Origin: Candidatus Methylobacter oryzae
GTDB taxonomy: Bacteria; Pseudomonadota; Gammaproteobacteria; Methylococcales; Methylomonadaceae
Direction: 5' to 3'
DNA length: 59,563 nt
Assembly: GCA_945861405.1 (NCBI GenBank)
Contig: CAMAUL010000013.1
Span: 1-59,563, forward strand
The position numbers and the translations under genes were made by a program. Under the pieces are notes generated by a model, which was not told the origin of the DNA, made no database searches, and saw only the letters and a list, made by a program, of their open reading frames with translations. This document shows positions 1 through 8,899 of this stretch, piece after piece (position 1 is the stretch's first letter; the number at the start of each line of letters is the position of its first letter).

Positions 1-83
1 CCTAGCTCCAGTTTTTCTATTTTTAAGTAAGTACCTTCTTCTACGCGGTACTGTTTACCACCTGTTTGAATTACCGCATACAT
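1..83 (-). CDS. rplU: 50S ribosomal protein L21 (5' part only)
   Basis: The minus strand from base 83 reads [20 protein letters not shown], the highly conserved N-terminus of ribosomal protein L21. The gene runs off the left edge, so only about 27 residues are present. The start at 83 is chosen because a GGAG Shine-Dalgarno lies nine bases upstream; an in-frame ATG at 98 would place that GGAG inside the gene. rplU diverging from ispB is the usual gammaproteobacterial arrangement. Confidence 0.93.
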   Translation of the reverse strand, partial: MYAVIQTGGKQYRVEEGTYLKIEKLEL

Positions 84-342
84 CGGCGCAAGCTCCATCA
101 AGCATTAATCTGTTTAAAGTGAACAAAAAATTATATTTTTAAAACAAGGTTAAGTCAATCTAAATTAAACTTACGCCCTAAATATCTTATCAAAATAGCC
201 CGAATAAGCTATCGTCATTAGCCCACTCAATCAATAGCATGGGCGATTAACGTTTTATTAAGTTATAATAGTTTAACAGACTTTGATTTTCATAGCTATC
301 ATCCTGAAAAGTAACCCAAACATACACACGCAGCACACCCTA
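84..342. promoter_or_regulatory. Divergent rplU / ispB intergenic region
   Basis: An AT-rich 259-base spacer between two divergently transcribed housekeeping genes. It must hold promoters for both, but I could not single out convincing -35/-10 pairs. No repeat or small gene is visible. Confidence 0.5.
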
Positions 343-1347
343 ATGGCATCGCATTTACAATCTCCCGCCCCGGCCTCCATTGATTTTAATTCAATCAAAC
401 AATTAACCACCGCTGAAGCAAGAGCCGTCGATCAGCTTATTATTAACGAGCTAAGTTCCGATGTTATCCTAATCAACCAGATGGGCCGTTATATCGTTGG
501 CAGCGGCGGCAAACGGTTGCGTCCGATGCTGTTGTTGCTGGCGGCCAAGGCACTGGGAGGAGCCAACGATAACCACCTGCTGCTGGCTGCGGTGATTGAA
601 TTTATCCACACAGCCACCCTGCTGCATGACGATGTGGTTGACGACTCCGACCTCAGGCGCGGCAAAGAATCCGCCAATGCAGTATGGGGCAACGCGGCCA
701 GCGTATTGGTTGGCGACTACCTTTACTCCAGCGCGTTTGAAATGATGGTGCGCACCGGCAATATGCGGGTCATGGAAATCCTGTCGAAAACCACCACCGC
801 CATTGCCGAAGGCGAAGTGCTGCAACTGTTAAATTGCAATAATCCCGAGACCACCGAACAAAAATACCTCGAAGTTATTGCCCGGAAAACAGCCATTTTA
901 TTTAGCGCCGCGACCAAATTGGCCGCCGTTATCGCTGGGGCGCCAGCCGAAACCGAGCAAGGCTTGGCGCTATACGGTCAACATTTGGGTGTCGCTTTTC
1001 AACTGATTGACGACGCACTCGATTACAAAGCCAGCGCAGACGAACTGGGCAAAAACCTCGGCGACGACCTTGCCGAAGGCAAGCCGACCTTGCCGTTGAT
1101 TTACGCGATACAAAACAGCAGCGAAAGCGAAGCCAAAGTCATTATCGATGCGATCAAAAATGGCGACCGCGATGCGTTCAACGAAGTTTATGCCATCGTA
1201 AAAAACACCAAAGCCATTGAGTACACAGAACAACGCGCCGACGAGGAAGCTCAAAAAGCGATAAGCGCATTAAGCGTGCTGCCTGAATCCGAATACAAGC
1301 AGGCGTTGACCTTATTGGCGAAATTTTCCGTCCAGCGTAATTATTAA
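343..1347 (+). CDS. ispB: Octaprenyl (polyprenyl) diphosphate synthase
   Basis: Trans-type prenyl transferase making the long side chain of ubiquinone from FPP and IPP in the cytoplasm. Both Asp-rich motifs are visible: HDDVVDDSDLRRG from about residue 95 and the second, QLIDDALD, around residues 220-227. The GSGGKRLRP substrate-binding motif lies near residue 50. The start at 343 (MASHLQ) gives 334 residues, close to the family length of about 320-330; the open frame extends upstream to 283 but that part does not look like the family. Its stop is 13 bases from the convergent gene on the other strand. Confidence 0.93.
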   Translation: MASHLQSPAPASIDFNSIKQLTTAEARAVDQLIINELSSDVILINQMGRYIVGSGGKRLRPMLLLLAAKALGGANDNHLLLAAVIEFIHTATLLHDDVVDDSDLRRGKESANAVWGNAASVLVGDYLYSSAFEMMVRTGNMRVMEILSKTTTAIAEGEVLQLLNCNNPETTEQKYLEVIARKTAILFSAATKLAAVIAGAPAETEQGLALYGQHLGVAFQLIDDALDYKASADELGKNLGDDLAEGKPTLPLIYAIQNSSESEAKVIIDAIKNGDRDAFNEVYAIVKNTKAIEYTEQRADEEAQKAISALSVLPESEYKQALTLLAKFSVQRNY

Positions 1348-1360
1348 AACGGCTCTGACC

Positions 1361-1768
1361 TTAGCCCTTAAGCAGCGCATTATAAGCATGCGCTTTTTCG
1401 AGCAGCCGGTTGTATTTGAGCTCAACCTTGTCCATGACCTCGGTTAAAAACTGCGTCACCTCGGCATCTTCAATACCTTCCGCTGCCGACAGCATATAAG
1501 ATTCCAGTTCGCTAACCGCATCGGCATCGACAATCTCATCCAGCAGCGTCGCAGCCTCGGTAACACTGAGCGCCTTAACCAGCTTGGTGGCAGCCAAACC
1601 CTGTTGCAACAGTTGCTGCAACTCATCAACCGCTTGCGCCATCTCTTGCGCTTTTTCATGAACCGCTTGAAGTAGCGTTAAATTTTCGGTGAATTCAAGA
1701 AAGTCGTTCACCGCTTTTTTAAGTTCATACAAGCGCAGCTCATGTTTTGCCTTAATTGTTTGCCGCAT
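1361..1768 (-). CDS. Hypothetical protein, alpha-helical/coiled coil
   Basis: A 135-residue protein I do not recognise. It is almost entirely predicted helix: heptad-like Leu/Ala/Gln spacing (for example LQQLLQQG), many Glu and Lys, no Cys, no signal peptide and no membrane segment. It converges on ispB with a 13-base gap. The composition is that of a soluble helical protein, and the frame is clean over its whole length, so I think it is real. No function can be assigned from sequence. Confidence 0.6.
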   Translation of the reverse strand: MRQTIKAKHELRLYELKKAVNDFLEFTENLTLLQAVHEKAQEMAQAVDELQQLLQQGLAATKLVKALSVTEAATLLDEIVDADAVSELESYMLSAAEGIEDAEVTQFLTEVMDKVELKYNRLLEKAHAYNALLKG

Positions 1769-2014
1769 AGTTATATCCAGATCACCAAAAAATGCATCAA
1801 TTATAATTCAGATTTGGATTTATCGAGCAGTTCGGTGATGTTGTTTATTTTGGGGCTGACCGAGAACGGGGAGGGGCTTTTACATTCGCATGCGTTTCTG
1901 CAGCGACAAAACGCAATTTGTGTTGAGCAAGCCAAGTTGATTAGCGGGACATCAAAAAACTCATTTTTCAGCGGAACACAGGGACGATTACCGAAGATGA
2001 TTCCCAAAAGGAAC

Positions 2015-2872
2015 TTATTGCAGTTCCCGATGCCGGACTATGACATTCAAGACCGGGCCTTTGAACTGTTTGGCAAGCGCGTCAACCAGATAAACCGAGC
2101 GATGCTGACCGCCTGTGCAACCTATCGCTACGGTCAAATAACTGCGTCCTTCGACCTCAAACCGGGGAATCCAGCGCTCAAGAAACTTGGTCACATCTTT
2201 AAAAAGCTCGGCCACCAGCTCTTGATCTTTAAGAAAATCGATGACCGGCTGGTCTTTTCCGGTTAACCCCCGCAATTCCGGTATCCAAAAAGGATTGGGC
2301 AGGCTGCGGGCATCAAACAAAAAATCCGCATCCAGCGGAACGCCATGCTTGAATCCGAACGATTGAAACTGCAAGGAAATATGTTTGGCATCCCTTTCGC
2401 CGATCTGATCCCTGATAAGTTCGCGCAGCTGATGATAATGCGTCCGACTGGTATCGATGACCACGCTGGCGTGTCTGGCAATGGGCGTCAGCATTTCCTT
2501 TTCAATTTTCAACGCTTCTCTTAGCGGTACATTTAAATCCGTCAGCGGATGTCGCCGCCGGGTTTCGCTGTAGCGTTTCAACAAGGTAGTCTCTTCAGCC
2601 TGCATGAAGATAATTTCGCAATCGATCTGTTTATTGCGGATCAGCTCCAGGCTTTCGGAAAAATTGACCAAGCTTTCGCTTTGGTTCCTGGCATCAATGC
2701 CTATCGCTGTTTTGGAGTAGGTTTTTTTATCAACCAACATGACGTGGTTGATAAAGTCTTCCAGCAAGGTGACGGGTAGATTGTCGATGCAATAATAGCC
2801 GCAATCCTCCAAAGTATCCAAGGCGATACTTTTACCCGAACCGGAAAGACCACTGACGATTAATAATTTCAT
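2015..2872 (-). CDS. rapZ: RNase adapter protein RapZ (YvcJ family P-loop ATPase)
   Basis: RapZ binds small RNAs and directs RNase E; in enterobacteria it controls glucosamine-6-phosphate synthesis. The protein (285 residues with start at 2872, MKLLIVSG) has the Walker A motif GLSGSGKS at residues 8-15, the family signature CTGGQHRSVYL near the C-terminus and the full length seen in E. coli (284). The reading frame extends 12 codons upstream but that part lies in a repeat. It is downstream of hpf and rpoN; the ptsN gene often found in this cluster is absent here. Confidence 0.93.
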   Translation of the reverse strand: MKLLIVSGLSGSGKSIALDTLEDCGYYCIDNLPVTLLEDFINHVMLVDKKTYSKTAIGIDARNQSESLVNFSESLELIRNKQIDCEIIFMQAEETTLLKRYSETRRRHPLTDLNVPLREALKIEKEMLTPIARHASVVIDTSRTHYHQLRELIRDQIGERDAKHISLQFQSFGFKHGVPLDADFLFDARSLPNPFWIPELRGLTGKDQPVIDFLKDQELVAELFKDVTKFLERWIPRFEVEGRSYLTVAIGCTGGQHRSVYLVDALAKQFKGPVLNVIVRHRELQ

Positions 2873-2881
2873 GATTGAGAC

Positions 2882-2926
2882 AAGGTTCAAAGTTAAAGGT
2901 GCGACCACCTTTCGCCTTGAACCTTT
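2882..2926. repeat. AAGGTTCAA-type inverted repeat in the hpf-rapZ junction
   Basis: AAGGTTCAA and TTGAACCTT flank a second dyad, AAGGTGCGACCACCTT. Related AAGGTT/AAAGG runs fill the rpoN-lptB (4725-4758) and lptB-lptA (5485-5545) junctions and recur at 39895-39915. They lie only between genes. Confidence 0.7.
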
Positions 2927-2937
2927 CGCCTGCTTTT

Positions 2938-3228
2938 TTATCTATGCTGCGCAGTTTTTTCTTTATGCTTGGTGATTTGACGATCCAGCTTGTCCACCAT
3001 CGCGTCGATGGCGGCATACATATCTTCCTGATGATCTTCGGCAAACAATTTAGCGCCGCTCAATTGCAATGTTGCTTCGGCCTTTTGAACTAATTTTTCC
3101 ACGCTTAAAATGACGTGTACATCGGTAACATTATCAAAATGACGCGCTAATTTTTCAAATTTTGAGTCGATGTGCGCTTTTAATGCGTCAGTTACTTCAA
3201 GATGATGACCTGTTACGATGACTTGCAT
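2938..3228 (-). CDS. hpf: Ribosome hibernation promoting factor, short form
   Basis: A 96-residue protein matching the short HPF/YfiA family: MQVIVTGHHLEVTDALKAHI at the start, then FDNVTDVHVILSVEK and the C-terminal DMYAAIDAMVDKLDRQ helix with a basic tail. HPF binds the decoding centre of the 30S subunit and promotes 100S dimer formation in stationary phase. An AAGGAG Shine-Dalgarno lies eight bases upstream of the ATG. The location directly downstream of rpoN is the classic proteobacterial order. Confidence 0.95.
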   Translation of the reverse strand: MQVIVTGHHLEVTDALKAHIDSKFEKLARHFDNVTDVHVILSVEKLVQKAEATLQLSGAKLFAEDHQEDMYAAIDAMVDKLDRQITKHKEKTAQHR

Positions 3229-3278
3229 GAGTTGAACTCCTTAATGGTGAATGATTTGGTTTTAGGGTACAGGCTGCG

Positions 3279-4724
3279 CTATAAGATGCGTTTACGCTGA
3301 CTTGATGATGAAATGAGCATCGCTTCGCGATACTTGGCAATTGTCCTTCTAGCAACATTAATGCCCTTTTCTTTTAATAGCTCGGCTATTTTACTATCAC
3401 TTAGCGGTTTTGCCAGATTTTCATTGCTGATTAACTCCTTAATAAACGCCCTGATGGCCGTCGATGAGCATTCCCCCCCCCCTTCCGTTGAAACATGGCT
3501 GGAAAAAAAATACTTGAACTCGACAATACCGTTCGGGGTATGCATATATTTTTGTGTGGTCACCCTGGAGATGGTCGACTCGTGCAATTCCAGCTCTTCG
3601 GCAATGTCCCTCAGCACCATGGATTTCATCGCAATAGAACCGTGCTCAAGGAAGCCTGTCTGCTTTTCCACGATACAACGGGCAACGCGCAACAAGGTGT
3701 CGTTACGGCTCTGGAGGCTTTTAATAAACCATCTGGCTTCCTGTAAATGATCCTTCATGCAGGTATTATCCTTACTGTTATCCGCCCTTTTTATCATGCC
3801 GGAATAAACAGGATTAACGCGTAATTTGGGCGCTATATCGGGATTCAGATTGACTTGCCATTTACCGTTCCGCTTGACCACGTAGACATCGGGAATCACA
3901 TATTCGGAATCCGATTCCTGTATCTGCGCACCCGGTTTGGGATCTAAGGTTCTGATTAATGCCACCACCTCGTTCAGCTGACTCTCGGTTACGCCCAGCT
4001 TGCGCATCAGTTTCGACTGCTCATGGGTAGCCAGCAAATCCAGGTAGCGGGTCACCAGAACCAGCGCCTCCTCTTTGAAAGGCGTGGTTTCCGGCAGCTG
4101 CTGTATCTGCAATCTCAGACAATCCTTTAAATCAATCGCGGCAACCCCGGCCGGATCGAAATTTTGCACCCTGTGCAGCACGGCGTTCACTTCGTCGAAA
4201 TCCAGATCGTCTAACTGGCTTTGCAAGCCCTGATGAATTTCTTCGGGACTGCTGATCAGGTAACCGTCTTCATTGATCGAATCGATGATAGCCATCGCGA
4301 TGGCATGATCCCGCTCTGAAAACGAGGTCAACTCAACTTGCCATAACAAGTGATCCAACAAGGTTGAGGATTTGCTGCGTTGCGTTTCGAATTCAACCGT
4401 CTCGGCGGAATTGCCGCCCGACTCCATCGCGTATTCATACACATCATCCCAGGAGGAATCGATGGGCAGCTCATCCGGCATATCCGTTTGCGAACCTTGG
4501 CTGGTCAGCAAATCCGCATTATCGATTTTTCTTTCGGGGGTTAACTCGGCTTCCTGAACTGCACTTTCTTCCTCATTAACTTCCAGCATCATATTGGACT
4601 CAAGAGCCTGTTGAATCTCTTGCTGCAATTCCAATGTCGACATCTGCAACAACTTAATCGCCTGCTGCAATTGCGGCGTCATGGACAGCTGTTGTCCCAG
4701 TCGAAGATTTAAGGATTGTTTCAT
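3279..4724 (-). CDS. rpoN: RNA polymerase sigma-54 factor
   Basis: A 481-residue sigma factor for -24/-12 promoters that need an AAA+ activator. The N-terminal Gln/Leu-rich activator-interacting region (SLNLRLGQQLSMTPQLQQAI), the acidic region II, the core-binding domain and the C-terminal RpoN box (ARRTIAKYRE) are all present. The region before the box, HVSTEGGGECSSTAIRAF, is encoded across a run of ten G (complement of C10 at 3473-3482). The frame through this run is correct and family length is kept, so the gene is intact as read. Shares its strand with lptB upstream and hpf downstream. Confidence 0.97.
   Translation of the reverse strand: MKQSLNLRLGQQLSMTPQLQQAIKLLQMSTLELQQEIQQALESNMMLEVNEEESAVQEAELTPERKIDNADLLTSQGSQTDMPDELPIDSSWDDVYEYAMESGGNSAETVEFETQRSKSSTLLDHLLWQVELTSFSERDHAIAMAIIDSINEDGYLISSPEEIHQGLQSQLDDLDFDEVNAVLHRVQNFDPAGVAAIDLKDCLRLQIQQLPETTPFKEEALVLVTRYLDLLATHEQSKLMRKLGVTESQLNEVVALIRTLDPKPGAQIQESDSEYVIPDVYVVKRNGKWQVNLNPDIAPKLRVNPVYSGMIKRADNSKDNTCMKDHLQEARWFIKSLQSRNDTLLRVARCIVEKQTGFLEHGSIAMKSMVLRDIAEELELHESTISRVTTQKYMHTPNGIVEFKYFFSSHVSTEGGGECSSTAIRAFIKELISNENLAKPLSDSKIAELLKEKGINVARRTIAKYREAMLISSSSQRKRIL
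3473..3482. repeat. C10/G10 homopolymer tract inside rpoN
   Basis: Ten consecutive C on the plus strand (G10 in the rpoN mRNA) encoding Gly-Gly-Gly in the DNA-binding part of sigma-54. A one-base slip would remove the RpoN box. Confidence 0.9.
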
Positions 4725-4758
4725 TTAAAGTTAAAGATACCGGTTTAAAGGTTTAAAG

Positions 4759-5484
4759 CTAAAGGCTAAAGTTATCGCCTAGATAAACTTTACGCACTTC
4801 CTCATTGGCAACGATTTCTTCCGCCCCGCCTTCTGCAATCACTCTGCCGTCGTTAAGTATATACGCACGGTCGCAGATGCCTAGTGTTTCCCTGACATTA
4901 TGTTCGGTAATCAATACGCCTATGCCGCGTTCTTTCAACTGTTCTATGATTTTTTTTATATCTTCCACCGATATTGGATCAACCCCGGCAAAAGGCTCGT
5001 CCAACAGTATAAACTGAGGATTGGTCGCCAATGCTCTGGCAATTTCGACCCGCCGCCGCTCACCGCCTGACAGACCCAAGGCAATTTGATCCCGCAAATG
5101 CAGGATATGGAACTCCTGCAACAATTCCTCAATCACCAATTCCGCCTGACCTTCGGTTAAATCATTACGGATTTGCAATACTGCACGTAAATTATCCGCC
5201 ACACTCAGCTTACGAAAAACCGAAGGCTCCTGGGGCAAGTAACCTATCCCTAACTGCGCCCTCAAATGCATCGGATGATGGGTAATGTCTTGTGAATCCA
5301 GGGTAATCTCGCCTTCATCGGCTTTAATCAGGCCTACCATCATATAAAAGCTGGTGGTTTTTCCTGCGCCGTTAGGGCCTAATAATCCGACGACTTCGCC
5401 GGTATCGACATGCAATGAAACGCCGTTAACCACATTGCGTTTATTGTAGTTTTTAATCAGCTGTTTTGCGGCTAGTCTGGTCAT
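4759..5484 (-). CDS. lptB: LPS export ABC transporter ATPase LptB
   Basis: Cytoplasmic ATPase (241 residues) that powers LPS extraction from the inner membrane with LptFG. Walker [10 protein letters not shown] is at residues 36-44, the signature [15 protein letters not shown] around 135-150, and Walker [13 protein letters not shown] follows. Length equals the E. coli protein. It lies between lptA and rpoN, the standard order of the lptCAB-rpoN-hpf cluster. Confidence 0.96.
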   Translation of the reverse strand: MTRLAAKQLIKNYNKRNVVNGVSLHVDTGEVVGLLGPNGAGKTTSFYMMVGLIKADEGEITLDSQDITHHPMHLRAQLGIGYLPQEPSVFRKLSVADNLRAVLQIRNDLTEGQAELVIEELLQEFHILHLRDQIALGLSGGERRRVEIARALATNPQFILLDEPFAGVDPISVEDIKKIIEQLKERGIGVLITEHNVRETLGICDRAYILNDGRVIAEGGAEEIVANEEVRKVYLGDNFSL

Positions 5485-5575
5485 GATTAATCAGGGATTC
5501 AAGGTTCAAGGTTAAAGGTTAAAAACTAAAGGCTTAAGGCGGAACATCGCTTGGTATCTTGTGCCTTTCGCCTCA

Positions 5576-6232
5576 TCATTTGTCCGTCACAGTTGGCTTT
5601 TCTGACACTGGCGGTTGTTCTTTAGCTTTGGACTCTTCTTTAACTTTCGGCTCTTCTTTAGTTTTGGATTCTTCTTTAGTTTTCGGCTCGTCTTTACCTT
5701 TCGGCTCTTCCTTATCTTTCGGCTGCAATACGACATGGACGCGTTTGCTGGCTGATTCTTTTTCTCCCGCTTTAACCAGCGAGGTTTTCAGGTCATATTC
5801 GATAATGTCACTGGTATAAGCACCGCTGCCTTCCCAGACGGTGGCTTTATCGATCAGAATCAACAAATCTTTTTTAGGATAATACTCACCGGTTAACGCT
5901 TCGCCGGTTATATCCTTGTCGCCCTCGTGAGGCGTTTGTTTAAACTTTGCCTTATTACCGGTAAACACCATTTTGTCGGCTTCGCCGTCGATGAAATAAA
6001 CCACCAGCTTATCCGAGTCCACCTTGATGCTGCCCTGAATCGAGACCACATTACCCGTATAAGTGCTGATGGCCTTTACATCGTCATATGTCGCCCTATC
6101 TGAATCGATAATGATCGGCTGGTCGCCATCGCTTTCCAAAGCGGAAACACCTGCACTATAAAGCGCCAATAACAGCAAACAGCCGAGCCCCATGTGTAAC
6201 CCAAGGCCGCGAGTTTTTTTATTTTGTTTCAT
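5576..6232 (-). CDS. lptA: LPS periplasmic bridge protein LptA with Lys/Glu-rich tail
   Basis: Periplasmic beta-jellyroll protein that passes LPS from LptC to LptD. It has an N-terminal signal peptide (LLLLALYSAGVSA) and the OstA-like core (DSDRATYDDVKAISTYTGNVV) up to about residue 170. The total of 218 residues exceeds the usual 180 or so because of a C-terminal tail of about 45 residues built from imperfect six-residue units such as KTKEES and KTKEEP. The start at 6232 overlaps the end of lptC by 14 bases, implying translational coupling. Confidence 0.92.
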   Translation of the reverse strand: MKQNKKTRGLGLHMGLGCLLLLALYSAGVSALESDGDQPIIIDSDRATYDDVKAISTYTGNVVSIQGSIKVDSDKLVVYFIDGEADKMVFTGNKAKFKQTPHEGDKDITGEALTGEYYPKKDLLILIDKATVWEGSGAYTSDIIEYDLKTSLVKAGEKESASKRVHVVLQPKDKEEPKGKDEPKTKEESKTKEEPKVKEESKAKEQPPVSEKPTVTDK

Positions 6233-6788
6233 AGTTACCCTTTACATTAGAGAGCAATTCCAGATGAATCGGATCCGCAAATGTTATCTTCATACCGACC
6301 CCCGTCGTCCAGCTTGGCAAACTGATCAGCTCCGCCCAGGCATCCGTTTCTGCATAACTGATTTCCGGCTTTACCTTTAAATTGAACGTATAGATTTTAA
6401 GCTCTCTGACACCTTCAGCCGCAGCCCTGTCAACATAGACTTGGCCGGTTAACAACAAATCCTTGCCATCGGCAGACAAAACACCGGCTGCCGATTTAAT
6501 TATCCACGGCGGTGTTTCATCGTTATAAAAATGCATCACCGGATTGACTAAATGCGTGATGTTGTCATCGCTGTAATGAATCATCTCATCGGCAATCAAT
6601 TTACTTTTTGGCCTGCCCAGTTCACTCATTTCCCATTTCGTGTAGCCCTTGCTGAAATAATCGGGACTGTGCGCCGGAACCGCTAACCGACCAAGCTCAT
6701 CCGAACCGGTCAATTTGACCAGCCACCAGCTCATTACCGCGATAATAAGCAGGTACAAATAATTGTAGTGTCCATTTAGCCGGGTCAT
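6219..6788 (-). CDS. lptC: LPS export protein LptC
   Basis: A 189-residue bitopic inner-membrane protein. One N-terminal transmembrane segment (YLYLLIIAVMSWWLV) is followed by a periplasmic jellyroll resembling LptC/YrbK. It receives LPS from LptB2FG and hands it to LptA. It is separated from kdsC by about 200 bases holding a dyad repeat, and its 3' end overlaps lptA. Confidence 0.88.
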   Translation of the reverse strand: MTRLNGHYNYLYLLIIAVMSWWLVKLTGSDELGRLAVPAHSPDYFSKGYTKWEMSELGRPKSKLIADEMIHYSDDNITHLVNPVMHFYNDETPPWIIKSAAGVLSADGKDLLLTGQVYVDRAAAEGVRELKIYTFNLKVKPEISYAETDAWAELISLPSWTTGVGMKITFADPIHLELLSNVKGNYETK

Positions 6789-6849
6789 TTATAACCACTC
6801 AGTAATAGCAGGTAAATCTACAAAAAATCGGTTTAAAAAACTTAAAAGA

Positions 6850-6916
6850 TTATCACCACGAAGACACGAAGAAAAAAACATAAACTTCGTGTCCTTCGTG
6901 TCTTCGTGGTGAATAA
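6850..6916. repeat. Inverted repeat, CACGAAGACACGAAG type
   Basis: The left arm TCACCACGAAGACACGAAG (from 6853) is repeated inverted at about 6895-6912, giving a long hairpin between kdsC and lptC. Looser relatives (CCACGAAAAACACGAAAA) occur at 14758-14790, 29413-29436, 31417-31442 and 31750-31790. I see no gene in 6789-6995. Confidence 0.85.
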
Positions 6917-6995
6917 AAGACTTTTAATCGCCTGTTTACCAGCATTCCGCGCTTATAACCGATTTGATTATAAATGCCGCCTCCTGTGGGTAAAG

Positions 6996-7535
6996 TCATT
7001 TCAGGTAAGCATTCAAGACTTCATCAAAACGACCTTGCGCCTGCATAATAAAATCACAAACTTCCCTGACTGCACCCTGACCTCCAGGCAATGTCGTACA
7101 CCAATCGGCATGTTGTTTAACGGCAAAGTTGGCATCATTAACTGCAATCGCCAAGCCCACTCTAATCATTACCGGCAAGTCTATGACATCATCACCGACA
7201 TGCGCCGCCTGTTCCGGCGTTATGCCCAGCTTCTCAATAAGCTCATTAAACGCGGCGATTTTATTTTCATGACCCTGATAGACATGCTCGATACCCAGGT
7301 TTTTCATCCGCAGTGCAACCGATTGCGATTTGCGCCCGGAAATCACTGCGACCTCGACACCGGTCTGCCTCAGCATCTTGATGCCGTGACCGTCCTGCGC
7401 ATGAAACGATTTGTACTCGTTACCGTCGTTATCAAAAAAAAGCCTGCCGTCCGTTAATACGCCGTCCACATCCAGGATCAACAATTTAAGTTTTTTAGCT
7501 TTTTCCACAACCGACTGCACGTTATCTCCCGTCAT
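6996..7535 (-). CDS. kdsC: 3-deoxy-D-manno-octulosonate 8-phosphate phosphatase
   Basis: A HAD-family phosphatase (179 residues, type C0 without a cap) that releases Kdo from Kdo-8-phosphate for LPS inner core synthesis. The catalytic motif LDVDGVLTDG is at residues 21-30, followed by ISGRKS (motif II) and HVGDDVIDLPVM (motif IV). The ATG at 7535 overlaps the TGA of kdsD (TGATG), so the two are translationally coupled; an upstream TTG is possible but less likely. Confidence 0.95.
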   Translation of the reverse strand: MTGDNVQSVVEKAKKLKLLILDVDGVLTDGRLFFDNDGNEYKSFHAQDGHGIKMLRQTGVEVAVISGRKSQSVALRMKNLGIEHVYQGHENKIAAFNELIEKLGITPEQAAHVGDDVIDLPVMIRVGLAIAVNDANFAVKQHADWCTTLPGGQGAVREVCDFIMQAQGRFDEVLNAYLK

Positions 7536-8512
7536 CAAACAATGCCTGCACGAATCAGGTCATGCATATTCAGAGCACCTATCGCCCTGTGTTGCCCATC
7601 AACGACGATTAACGCGTTAATCTTTTTTTGCTCCATAATTTGCATGGCCTCTGCTGCCAAAATATCCGCCGAAATCACCGCACAATTCGGGGTCATGACT
7701 TCGGTAATAGCCGTCTTATGCACATCAAGATTCCTGCCCAGCATCCGCCGCAAATCGCCGTCGGTAAAAATGCCGATGATGCGACTATCCGCATCGACTA
7801 TCGCGGTCATGCCCAGCTTTTTCTCGGTCATTTCCAACAAGGCGTGGCTGATTAGCGCAGACTCAGGGACGGAAGGTACTTGGTCATCGGCATGCATAAT
7901 ATCGCCAACCATCAATAACAGTCGCCGACCTAAACTGCCGCCGGGATGAGACAGGGCGAAATCATCACGGGTAAAACCCCGCGCTTCCAGCAAAGAAACC
8001 GCCAACGCATCGCCCATCACCAAGGCCGCCGTGGTGCTCGAGGTTGGCGCAAGACCTAGCGGGCAAGCTTCCTGCTCAACAGCCACGTTGATATGGGTGG
8101 TGGCAAACTTGGCCAGCGTTGAATTGGGGTTGCCGGTCATCGCAATTAACGGTACACCCAGCCGTTTAATAATCGGCAGTATCGTTAAAACCTCCTCGGT
8201 TTCCCCGGAATTTGATAAAGCCAGCACCACATCGTGCCGGGTAATCATGCCCAAATCGCCATGGCTGGCTTCGCCCGAATGTACAAAAAAAGCAGGCGTT
8301 CCGGTACTGGCCAAGGTCGCGGCAATCTTACCGGCGATATGTCCTGACTTGCCCATACCGGTAACCACAACGCGGCCTTTACAGCCAAACATTAACTTGC
8401 AGGCGAGCACAAAAGCATCGTTAATCTGCCCGGCTAATGCGACTATCGCCTGGGCTTCAACTTGTATAACGGCTAAGCCCAATTCGCGGAGCTTTTGATC
8501 GTGTAATTTCAT
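7535..8512 (-). CDS. kdsD: D-arabinose 5-phosphate isomerase
   Basis: Interconverts ribulose-5-P and arabinose-5-P, the first step to Kdo. The 325 residues comprise an N-terminal SIS domain (GMGKSGHIAGKIAATLASTG; catalytic-site motif HSGEASHGDLGMI) and two C-terminal CBS domains (about residues 205-325). The length is close to E. coli KdsD (328). First gene of the kdsD-kdsC-lptC-lptA-lptB-rpoN-hpf-rapZ block. Confidence 0.96.
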   Translation of the reverse strand: MKLHDQKLRELGLAVIQVEAQAIVALAGQINDAFVLACKLMFGCKGRVVVTGMGKSGHIAGKIAATLASTGTPAFFVHSGEASHGDLGMITRHDVVLALSNSGETEEVLTILPIIKRLGVPLIAMTGNPNSTLAKFATTHINVAVEQEACPLGLAPTSSTTAALVMGDALAVSLLEARGFTRDDFALSHPGGSLGRRLLLMVGDIMHADDQVPSVPESALISHALLEMTEKKLGMTAIVDADSRIIGIFTDGDLRRMLGRNLDVHKTAITEVMTPNCAVISADILAAEAMQIMEQKKINALIVVDGQHRAIGALNMHDLIRAGIV

Positions 8513-8579
8513 TTATCTGTATAAAAATTTATTTCAGCCGCTTAAGTTCAGTCATATCGTCATTCCAACGCTCATGCGC

Positions 8580-8815
8580 CCATCGTTAAACTCAAGTTTA
8601 TCCCAGAATCGTCATTCTGGCAGGGATGCCGGAATCCAGTCACATGGATGTGCGGCAGTTGACTGGCAATCGTTTCAATCAAGCGCCTGCTATAACCCCA
8701 AGTTACCGTCCATGGCGCTGGATCGGCAATTGCTCCTGCATTGCTCTACCTCCTGCATCCATGCAGTCGACCGGCATCCCTGCCGGTATGACGGCGTTCC
8801 GCAGACACTTGTGTA
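8580..8815. mobile_element. REP/MITE-like palindromic element interrupted by element A
   Basis: This gene-free stretch (8513-8899) is mostly repeat DNA. Outer arms are GTCATTCTGGCAGGGATGCC near 8602 and GGCATCCCTGCCGGTATGAC near 8772-8791; the interior (AAGTTACCGTCCATGGCGCTG) matches the MITE at 14995-15193. A copy of element A is inserted between CTGGAT and CCGGCATCC. The end ACTTGTGTAT near 8808 recurs at the ends of the element at 26810-27050. Confidence 0.8.
8724..8769 (-). repeat. Element A copy 1 (intergenic, nested in a MITE)
   Basis: In minus orientation it reads CGACTGCATGGATGCAG, then GAGGTAGAGCAATGCAG, then GAGCAATTGCCG. It contains the dyad CTGCATGGATGCAG, an intact AGGAGGT-N6-ATG and the palindrome GCAATTGC. 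Confidence 0.92.
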
Positions 8816-8899
8816 TGACAATGCCAACTCCTGTATGGGAATCTGAGCCAATGATAAAGCATTTACGGCTTTATGGGGCGGTTGAATGCACATTTTTGC

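Noticed and set aside
1742..2266. 174-codon plus-strand ORF opposite the 3' end of rapZ
   Set aside because: It is mostly the reverse complement of rapZ; the part in the 1769-2014 gap has no family features or ribosome-binding site. That gap shows nothing I can support.
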